Assembly (NCBI GenBank): GCA_027604505.1
Contig: JADIIX010000280.1
Coordinates: forward strand, 1-16,216
Length of the DNA: 16,216 nt
DNA from: Gonapodya sp. JEL0774
Lineage: Eukaryota > Monoblepharomycota > Monoblepharidomycetes > Monoblepharidales > Gonapodyaceae
Reading direction: 5' to 3'
This document shows positions 8,785 to 16,216 of the stretch, piece after piece (the first letter of the stretch is position 1; each line of letters starts with the position of its first letter). A program made the position numbers and the translations under genes. The notes beneath the pieces were generated by a model. That model was not told where the DNA came from, did not search any database, and saw only the letters and a program-made list of their open reading frames with translations.

Positions 8785-11453
8785 TCAACGCTCGGTCTTC
8801 ACAATCACGTTTGGCGCTTCCGAGACCGAATGGCGTGGAAAGGAGTCCATTCCTGTACTGCCCTCTTCCGCCTCCAATTGGTTAATAGGTTTGTTGCGTC
8901 TCACCTCACTATCCCCTCCAGAAACACCTTTCGGAGGATGTGCGTCCAAGTTCATTCGGTCACTTTCCATGACAAAGTCCTCCTTCCTGGCTCCGACTGG
9001 AACAGAAGTGAACTGCAAAGCCGCATCCATTTCTGCACTTGTGATTGATAGGAATGAGCGTGAATTTTTGTTCCCAATATTTGATGAACTCATCATCTTT
9101 TCCCAAAATATTGTTTGATCAGCGGTTAGCTGCACAAAGGCTCGCGCCTCCCCGATCTTTGCAACAAGTTCCGGAAACTCAGATGTGACCCTTGATACAC
9201 GCAACCGAACTTCTCGGATATTGCGAATCTTCAAATTAAGACTGCTCTTCCGGGAGAACTTGTTTTCTGCAACCATGGCCCTGCGTCGAGCATCCGAGGC
9301 GAACAAGTCCTTGAGTCCAACCAACACACCCAAATGCTCCTGACCAAGCGCAGTTCCTGCGAAGTCCATTCGAAGACAATCATGTACTTCAATCACTTGT
9401 TGTATTTTTTGCGCCCGAGAATCATTCCGATTCTTGTGCTGCGGTGAAGGAAACTGCGGCCGAAGGAAAGCGGCAAGCTGTGCTGAAAAAGTCTTGGCTC
9501 TGTGTTCCATCGGCTTACGAAGTCTCCTGGCACTAGAAACATCAGTGAATGCCAATTCTGTTCCAGGCTCTGAGGGGCTTGATGCTGCAGCTGTTGGTTC
9601 CCTCTTGCTTATGTTTTGGTCCTCGTCGTCACCGGAGATATTTTCGGCCGCCCAAGCTGCCTCCAGCTCTCCAACCCGACACGTCATGACAGATCGGTGG
9701 ACACCATCTGAGCAAGCGCCTCTCATTCTCCTCCAGAAACAGTTGCGGTTCTTTGTCAGTTCAACAAACGCGCCAGCTTTGCCCAGCCGACTAACCAGGT
9801 TGGATGAATTGGCAACTGTTTGATCAATGAGCGATTGGATGAAGCGAAACATTTCTATCTTGTACCTGAGGTCACCGGCGACGTTCAACTTTTTGGTGAG
9901 CTCCATGCAAGCATTATATCTGTTTGTGGATTCCCACAGACCCGCGATTCCGATGACCTGACCTAAAGGCTCACCGCCGATTTCCAATTTCTCAAAATTC
10001 ATGGGCAAGCTTTCGAGGCATCGTATGAGCTCCTGGACCTGGCATACTCGAAACACTGTCACATCCTGAATAGAATAGTTGAAAGCAGGGATGCCACGGA
10101 GGAATCCACGTAATATGCTGACAAATCTCGATTTCCCGGATTTGCTAGCTGTGATAGATCGAGCACGTCGGTGGGAAACGCGATTTTGGTGAGTTCGAAT
10201 AGGGCCACCACCACCTTTCGGCGATGGGAGTGGCAGAGTGGGAACACCACGTCTGAGTAAGCGATTGCGGGGCGGCTCCATGGACAAATCAACTTCCAAA
10301 TTTGCGCGAGAACGCCTGGATGGACAATCGAGGTTGCTAATGGCTTCGATAGAAGTCCTCAATGCCACGTTTCCTCCGATATTCGCAGACGATCCTCGGT
10401 CGGTCTGAGCGTTCGTGCAGTCAGACTGTAGTTTCGGGGGAGCTGTTGGTACCGAATGGGAGTTTGAGGCCGGGAGGAGATCGCTGGAAGCAGTTCTGCT
10501 GGGTCGCGCGCTGTAGTTCATGAATTCGTGATCAAGGCACCCAAAGCCATTTAGTTCGCTGCAGGATTCAAGTGGATCATATTTAGAGAATCGAAACTGC
10601 AGATCCGAAAGAACATCACAGCAACTCACGTGGTGTGAATTCGTTCAAATGGACTCTGTCGCAGATTTCCAGAGCGGGTCATCAGGGAAGCGTGAGGCCC
10701 AGAGGTGCCACCGACTCCACGCGCATGGGTCGAAGTGGGGTTGTTGGCCGACAGGAGCGGATAGTGTGGAGAGTCTCCCAGAGTTGCCACATCACTGAAG
10801 TCACTCTGCGGCTTTCCAACTTCAGCATCGATCTGCGGAGCAACCATGAATGTCACTAAACACGTCTCATCATTCCCACTTTCAATTTTCGCTGCGGTAT
10901 TCAGAGACGCCGGTTTTGAATTCGTAGATTCCCTGCTGAGGACTTGCGCGTCCGCATTGCGGCGTACTGTGGGAGCTTGTAGAAGGGGCGAGGCTTGTAC
11001 TGGCTCAACAATTGAGTCGATGTGAATGTTTCGGATTTCGATCTCTTCATCTTTATAGCTTGACAAAAACGACGAGAATGAAGATGAATTGGGTGAAACC
11101 TATAAAAACAAGTCCATAGACCGTCCCGACTCACTCCAGCAAACCAAGGGCAATAGTGCGAGCTTTCAACACGATGTCCGGCAAGAGGATCGCATCGAAT
11201 CGGCTTGTAGATGTTAAACGATCAGGAAACGCATCAATACAGCTCCGAATAAAGTCCTGTGCAGGAACCGCACTGGCTTAAGTGGGTTCATACGTTTCTT
11301 GTCATTCGATTGTTGACTCCTCACCTCCCAAGAAGCCGGCTTGCCAATCAATTCGTAAAAGTTGTCTCCTTCAATGCGAACTTTAAGCCTGCCTCGACTA
11401 CTGCCACTCATGGATTTGTAAGTGTGATGCTCTTGGGACGGCACGATCGGCAT
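8785..11453 (-). CDS. Protein with internally duplicated unknown domain
   Basis: Four exons: 11453-11325, 11256-11135, 11058-10630 and 10558-8785 (2454 nt, 817 aa). Introns are 68, 76 and 71 nt and every phase agrees. The start is the ATG opening MPIVPSQEHH; the frame continues upstream to a TTG but has no earlier ATG. Residues 1-85 look folded (GRLKVRIEGDNFYELIG, then DFIRSCIDAFPDRL and DAILLPDIVLKARTIALGLL). About 86-370 is Ser/Pro/Arg-rich and probably disordered (LPLPSPKGGGG, SHRRARSIT). Two related mostly helical units follow, about 374-528 and 585-741, matching at FLR, MNF/MDF, GAFVELT/RAFVQLT, FWRRM/FWEKM and GELEAAW/AEMDAAL. The C-terminus is charged. No catalytic motif, signal peptide or membrane span was seen, so it is probably an intracellular scaffold or regulator. 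I do not recognise the family. Its 5' end faces endonuclease V across 150 nt. Confidence 0.72.
9016..9486 (-). repeat. Duplicated domain, copy B (coding)
   Basis: Second copy of the internal repeat, about residues 585-741. Anchor motifs are AAFLRPQFPSP, VHDCLRMDF, GEARAFVQLTAD, IFWEKM and SAEMDAAL, in the same order and at similar spacing as copy A. Confidence 0.6.
9655..10119 (-). repeat. Duplicated domain, copy A (coding)
   Basis: First copy of the internal repeat, about residues 374-528. Anchor motifs are ILRGFLRGIPAF, CLESLPMNFEKL, GKAGAFVELTKN, CFWRRM and RVGELEAAW. Similarity to copy B was judged by eye; it is protein-level and diverged, not a DNA repeat. Confidence 0.6.
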
Positions 11454-11603
11454 GTTTGACACACACCCTTGCCCAGAGTGAAGAACATGTGAACCCCAAT
11501 TTTTCGATTGATTTCCCCAGCCTTTGAGGGACAAAAGTCTATTTGTTTATAGATTGCAGCACGGAAGTATCCAATAGCGACACTACAGTCATCACTTCGA
11601 AAG
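11454..11603. promoter_or_regulatory. Shared promoter between two divergent genes
   Basis: 150 nt lie between the start of the leftward duplicated-domain gene (11453) and the rightward endonuclease V gene (11604). Both 5' leaders and core promoters must fit here unless one gene has a distant upstream exon. A TTTGTTTATAG stretch near 11542-11552 is the only TATA-like sequence seen. Confidence 0.45.
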
Positions 11604-13404
11604 ATGACGAACGCGACAGGACAAAGCTCTGGTTCGGTTGAAATGATGCGAGCAGTCTGGACACAGAAGCAAAACGAAACCCGCTCAAAACTTGAGTTGT
11701 CGGACCGACTCGACTTTCGAGTTGTCGTGAATCCAATCGCTGTTCCGGCTGTCGCATCGAATTATTCCACTCGCCCCGCTGATTCTCCACCCGACTCACC
11801 ACTCACACTGACCTCTGCATTCCTCATCTCCCGTGGAAGTACTTCCAGCTTCGCATACTCTTTCCCCGGGCTGCGGTACGTCGGTGGAGTAGACATCGGT
11901 TTTGATCATGAGCAGGATCGTGGATCAACCGGGCCGAGCCCTCAAGGAGAGGCGGACGAAGCTGCACCTCAAGGTGCAGTGGCGGTCGCCGTCTTGGTCG
12001 TTATGGAGGTGCTTCCGGATGGAAGTTTGGAGGTGGTGTACTCCGATAAGGAAGAAGGTGAGAATTGCGATACTGACGGAATGTAATCTCTGATATATCC
12101 ATATAGTGGGGGCTCATGAGATTGGTGTGAGAGACGAATGATGCACGAAATTGAGAGGCGAAGGACATACGTACTCGAGCTAAGACACCAGAGAACATAC
12201 TGAGAGGATCCGTGTGGACTTGCCAAAGCATCGTTCGGGGGCCATTTCTCTCCTTTATTGACCCACGAGAGACAGGGTACCTCCACCGCCGGTGTTCCAT
12301 ACACCGAGCTTCATAGGTGGAATGAACAGATACTCCCTGCCAGCAGAACATGTGACCTCCGAGAGTCATCAAAGTATCCTCTTACTGATACGTTCTCACA
12401 CCGACAGGCCACCTCGCACTCCCCTATATTCCTACCTTCCTCGCCTTCCGTGAAATCCCTCTCCTCCTGCCACTGTTCCAGCGATTGCGGACTCACCCGT
12501 CTCAGTCCCACTTGTTCCCCCAACTCGTGCTCGTAGACGGCCAAGGCACGTTCCATCCGCGGATGTGCGGACTGGCGAGTCAGCTCGGAGTGGAACTGGA
12601 CGTGCCGTGTGTCGGAGTGGGGAAGAACTTCTTGTGGATTGAGAACGAGGATATGGAGGAGTACGGAGTCAAGGAAGCGGTGAGGGAGCTGAGAAATCAG
12701 GGAGGTGGCCCAAATACCATGAAGGGGGTGGGTCCACTCCCTGGAATTGGCACTGGCGTGAAGGGTGTTGCGAGTACAGCTACAGAAGCACGTTCTACTA
12801 CTTCGGCGGTTGTTGAAAGTGCCACTGGAGGAGCTCCAGGTCGCAGGGCCGGCGTGCCGGGTACATGCATGGGGAAGGCGATGGGACTGCTGAGGGCACA
12901 TGATGCAGGGGATCGGACGGCTGCAGCAAGTGGCCTAGTGATCTGTCCCTCCGTCGCGACACCAACACCTTCGCCACACTTGTCATACGCCTCAATCGCA
13001 CGTGCAGCTGGCTCTGCGGTAGCTCCCATCCGCAACCCTGCTGCTGTGGCGTCGCATTCCACGTTGGGTGACTTCTACCCTCTGATCGGCGCCTCTGGTG
13101 CCGTGTATGGATCCGTGAGTATTGTACCCTGTTCCACTTTAAACCGTCATCCACGAACTTCAACACTGAACCCCCTCCTGCATCTCGAAAACAGGCCCTT
13201 CTCCCAACTGCCCAGACATCCAATCCGATCTACGTCAGCCCGGGCCACCGAATCAGTGCACTGACGGCTCTCTTGGTAGTCAAGTGGCTCTCCAAGGTAC
13301 GTGTTCCAGAGCCTGTGCGGTGGGCAGATAAGATCGGACGAAAGCGAATCGCGGAACTTAAAGTGGAGCGGGAACGGGGACAGACACGGGCAGGTGGTAG
13401 TTGA
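11604..13404 (+). CDS. ENDOV: Endonuclease V with a large internal insertion
   Basis: Three exons, 11604-12057, 12408-13114 and 13195-13404 (456 aa, phases 1 and 0 consistent). Endonuclease V cleaves next to deoxyinosine in DNA and, in eukaryotes, inosine in RNA, with metal-dependent catalysis. The conserved blocks appear in order: YVGGVDIGF (Asp97), LPYIPTFLAFREIPLL (Glu167), LVLVDGQGTFHPR (Asp195), DVPCVGVGKNFL (Lys224), GDFYPLIGASGAVYG, NPIYVSPGHRIS and RVPEPVRWADK. The acidic triad and Lys match the family's active site, so it is probably active. Oddities: the protein is about twice the usual 220-280 aa. About 120 Ala/Gly/Thr/Ser/Pro-rich residues (about 250-370) sit between the Lys block and the GDFYPL block, with shorter insertions near residues 42-85 and 101-123. 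Intron 1 is 350 nt, far longer than its neighbours. Confidence 0.93.
12058..12407 (+). other. Long intron 1 of endonuclease V
   Basis: A 350-nt intron, GTGAGA donor and CCGACAG acceptor, phase 1. The flanking protein blocks join cleanly (VVYSDKEEG then HLALPYIPTF), so no extra exon is needed. It contains AATGATGC at 12137-12144 and CTGA at about 12200, weakly like C and D boxes, but no terminal stem or second box pair was found. No RNA gene is called. Confidence 0.7.
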
Positions 13405-13600
13405 GCCGGAGTTTAGATATAGCAATCTTATGGGCATTGTAAAGTACCTTCCACCGTATGTATTCCAACATTGATGTACTCGGGACAAGGGTACCGGGAC
13501 TGTGCACTCTGGCCGCAGTAACCACGACAGTTAGCTCCCTCGCCCAGCACTCACTCTCTGTCTAGACTGTTACCTCACACACAACAGCCCCACAACAGTC
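13405..13600 (+). promoter_or_regulatory. RPS27 promoter and 5' leader region
   Basis: 196 nt between the endonuclease V stop and the RPS27 ATG; both genes read rightward. The last 90 nt are rich in C, T and CA runs (about 13531-13599), a composition common in leaders of fungal ribosomal-protein genes. No specific factor site is claimed. Confidence 0.4.
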
Positions 13601-15207
13601 ATGCCTGTGTGTACTGTGTTCATATTCAGTACCAGCAACTCCCCACATTCTGACTCCCCCATTACTTCAATCCCACTCCCCAGCTCGCTGTCGACCTTCT
13701 CAATCCTTCAACCGCATCTGAAAAGCAAAAACACAAACTCAAGAGACTCGTCCAGTCTCCAAACTCTTTTTTCATGGACGTTAAATGTGGTCGTGAGTAA
13801 TTATGGTGTTGGGTATCGGTGGGTCTAGGCCGCCTCGCGTGGATCCTCAGTTGCTCGCGATCGGCCAGTCGCAATCACGGTCGAATGAACCTCATGAAAT
13901 ATCACCGTCAGTGATGGAGAGGGGAGGATAGGGATATGATATATGATGCACGACCGACATGCCAAGAGGAGAACTGCATTGCGAGACAGTGAGAACATCG
14001 GATTGTATCGCACCCTCGACTCCCTCTCGCCCATGTAAAATTGTCTGTTCGAAAATAGGGAACTTTCCTGCGTAGGAACGAAGTGAACTGTGGAAAGCGG
14101 ATGTCAACAGTCCAACAGCGAACCAGCCAGGACGAGGGATTGAGCGGCTCACTATACTCTTTCAAGTTCGCTCTTGGAAAGGTGTAGCTGCGTATTAGAA
14201 TACAATGGAGCGAGTTCAAAGTGGCAAAAGCGCATTGAGAGTCTGTGACACTGACCGTGGACCTGACCATCGATGTCCACAATTTATTCGGAGTACACAT
14301 CGGAATGTGACTGCCGAACCTTGTCTCATAAACCACTCCTCTTCTTTGCTATCTCCTTTAATCCACCCGCCCCCACCCCTATCGGACTCCCATCGCCCAC
14401 GTTCCGAAACCCCACCATTTATCAGAATGCTTCACCATCTCCACCATCTTCTCTCACGCCCAATCCGTCGTACCCTGCCCGAAATGCGCCAGTGTGATTT
14501 GCATGCCTACAGGAGGCAAGGCGAGGTTGGCCGAAGGTGAGTAAGGTCCCGGCGGGGGAAGACGCGATGTGACCATGAGGCGGGATGTGTCATTTGGGGA
14601 CAAGTACGTACCGAAAGCAATCGGGGACGCTGCGCTCCTATCTATGAGAACTTGCCGCGATCCCAATTGTCTTGGCGAACGGAGGCAGGACCGTCGCGGG
14701 GCCCACCATAGTACTTGCAATACACCGAACATGGAATCGTCGGTGTCATGGAGGCATGAAATTAGAAATGAACCAACTCGTGATGGTGATTTGACGGGAG
14801 AAAACGCTGACCTTGTCCGGGATACCACACTCTTACGGTTGTCCCTCTCGGGACACACAATTGGCGAACACGGGACACGGATGTCAAGGTGTGACGGTGA
14901 GAGCCCGTTTGCCAGTGCGTCTAACAAGTGGAGACTATTTCGATGGGAGCGGGAACCGCTCATGAAACCGTGGAATATACTTGACCCAGATATTTCAACC
15001 GGACGGTGCATCGGGGTACAACTTCTGAGGGTCGGCAATGGTGGTTGCTGTTGCACAGCGCAATGGAAGTGCTTTGAGCTGTCCCATAGCCTCGACATGC
15101 CGCCCTTGACACTTCGCGCAACAGATCTGGTATCTCACCCTTGCTTCTCGATCACCCCTTGCTCGTTGCATTCTATAGGGAGTTCCTTCCGGCGCAAAGC
15201 TGCATGA
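13601..15207 (+). CDS. RPS27: 40S ribosomal protein S27 (eS27)
   Basis: Four exons, 13601-13606, 13684-13792, 14426-14536 and 15179-15207 (255 nt, 84 aa, the same length as human RPS27). This is a zinc-binding structural protein of the small ribosomal subunit. The sequence shows MP joined to LAVDLLNPS, then [48 protein letters not shown] and SSFRRKAA. The zinc ligands are Cys37, Cys40, Cys56 and Cys59. Exon 1 codes only Met-Pro, matching the conserved MPLA start once joined at 13684. Junction phases are 0, 1 and 1. The family's usual GCSFRRK is GSSFRRK here; that Cys is not one of the four ligands. Introns are 77, 633 and 642 nt, so the last two are about ten times the local norm and make up most of the gene. 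Confidence 0.96.
13793..14425 (+). other. Long intron 2 of RPS27
   Basis: 633-nt intron, donor GTGAGTAATT, acceptor ATTTATCAG preceded by a C/T-rich tract from about 14336. It separates the codon for Gln39 inside the first zinc knuckle (C37-G-Q-C40). Contents: a small hairpin (ATCAC/GTGAT near 13901-13915) and an 11-mer at 13943-13953 also found in endonuclease V intron 1. No convincing snoRNA or nested gene. Confidence 0.85.
14537..15178 (+). other. Long intron 3 of RPS27
   Basis: 642-nt intron, donor GTGAGTAAGG, acceptor TTCTATAG, phase 1. It is open without stops on the + strand from an ATG at 14569 in the frame of the last exon, and largely open on the - strand too (15098-14537). Neither translation resembles a known protein and neither is needed for RPS27. 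Confidence 0.85.
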
Positions 15208-16216
15208 AAGAGAGCATGAGCTTGCTGAGAGGACCATGGAGCTGGTGGCCATGTAGCCGATGATTCTCTGCCACCACACGATTTGAGAACGGACTGCGAT
15301 AATATGAGTGGGGGTTTCGGACATTCGTGTGACGATGTGTGCCATTTGTGGTGTCAGGGCAGATAGGAGCGGGAAGCTGGCTAGATTGTACGTAAAGGAG
15401 GGATCTGTCAATCCCCGAGACAACAATGAATGCACATTGCAAGTCCGTCCCAGGCTTTAATATTTGGCTCGACGACGAGTATGGCGTTCTTAATCGTTGA
15501 CGCAAGTGCACTTGTGGAGTTCAAGTGAAGTTGGTTTGTTTCGGGGCGATGGTCATGATGCAGCGGCAAATTAACAGGATTCTCGAGTGTGCGACTTGTC
15601 AACTGTCTACTAGCAAAGTACATCTCACGCATTCAGGTCGCGGCATGCGAGACACAACATATTGACCACTCTTCCACTTTTGCGCCAGAATTCCTGTCCT
15701 TGTGCCTTTCATCGGGTGCAGGCTCGGTTGGGTTCCTTTGCGAGATCTTGAAATTGCCGAGATCGCGTTGTACACTACACTCACTTCTTTCCGGATTTCC
15801 CGTGACTACATCTTCACACGCCACAAGACCCCTGGCTCCATTTCTCTTCCCGAGTTGGTGCAGGAATGTCACCGTTTGTCTGGTACGCAATGGGACAACA
15901 AATGGTCTTGATTACGGCATCAGTACTTGACACGCTGCTATAGGCTATGGAGGAACGGAGAACCAAACTCTAAGTCCGGAAATGGTCACTCAATTGAATC
16001 CTTGCAATGGCTAGTGTCGTTTGGACCTCCCACGTCCCGAATTGGGCATTGGAGTCAGGCTCGACGATCTGCCATGAGGCTTTGGTATTTGTCTCTTTCA
16101 TACTAGGCATGCATGCTGCACCAAATCCCGAGATCCGAGATGTGGAGGGGTTCGGGTCCGGGTTCCTGGGGGTGGGTACGTTAGTGCGTATCTAGGTCAG
16201 AGACGTATGTAGGGCC
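15208..16216. other. Right-hand region without a supported gene
   Basis: About 1 kb after RPS27. Several short open frames occur on both strands, including 15589-15930 (+), 15408-15632 (-), 14995-15435 (-) and about 15980-16190 (-, containing ASWQIVEPDSNAQFGTWEVQ). None matches a family I know, and no splice model joins them in consistent phase. It may be RPS27 3' flank plus intergenic DNA, or the edge of a gene continuing past the window. Confidence 0.4.
16147..16176 (+). other. G-quadruplex-type motif
   Basis: Five runs of at least three G on the + strand within 30 nt: GGGG, GGG, GGG, GGGGG and GGG, separated by loops of 3, 3, 5 and 1 nt. This satisfies the usual G3+N1-7 pattern. A regulatory role is not shown. 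Confidence 0.65.

Noticed and set aside
12130-12210. C/D box snoRNA in endonuclease V intron 1
   Set aside because: Only one imperfect C-like and one D-like box were seen, with no terminal stem or guide pairing.
12311-12901. 196-codon - strand frame opposite endonuclease V
   Set aside because: It is antisense to conserved endonuclease V blocks and its translation shows no family features.
16007-16195. 62-codon + strand frame at the right edge
   Set aside because: It overlaps an equally plausible - strand frame and the G-rich run; neither has family or splice support.

Overview
This is nuclear DNA of an intron-rich, compact fungus, most likely a chytrid or other early-diverging lineage. The evidence is short GT-AG introns (mostly 50-80 nt), splice-dependent reading frames on both strands, a eukaryotic ribosomal protein gene (RPS27), a eukaryotic-type endonuclease V, and a surface protein combining cysteine-rich repeats, two membrane spans and a cytoplasmic SH3 domain. 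I know that last style mainly from chytrid proteomes; the clade call is inference. No bacterial, phage, transposon, CRISPR, tRNA or rRNA element was seen.

Layout. 32-380 (-): 5' part of an aldo/keto reductase that runs off the left edge. 497-1522 (-): four-exon gene for a 255-aa protein with four membrane spans. 1523-2345: divergent intergenic region. 2346-3893 (+): two-exon gene for a 479-aa disordered, proline-rich protein. 3894-4323: convergent 3' region. 4324-8626 (-): eleven-exon gene for a 1169-aa receptor-like protein. 8785-11453 (-): four-exon gene for an 817-aa protein with a duplicated unknown domain. 11454-11603: short shared promoter. 11604-13404 (+): three-exon endonuclease V with a large internal insertion. 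13601-15207 (+): four-exon RPS27 with two introns of about 640 nt. 15208-16216: no supported gene, with a G-quadruplex-type run near the right edge.

All gene models were spliced by hand. In every complete gene the exon phases match at each junction and the summed coding length is a multiple of three, which is good internal support but not transcript evidence. Apart from RPS27, endonuclease V and the aldo/keto reductase, functions are domain-level or unknown.

The most interesting locus is the receptor-like gene at 4324-8626. Its parts in order are a cytoplasmic N-terminus, a membrane span, Stig1-like cysteine repeats, a Ser/Thr stalk, a ricin-B-like segment, a second membrane span, SH3 and a long tail. 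Three of its introns cut the cysteine repeat at the same codon boundary. Its convergent neighbour encodes a proline-rich protein with a PxxPxR SH3-ligand motif. A cell-surface sensing or adhesion role is inference only.
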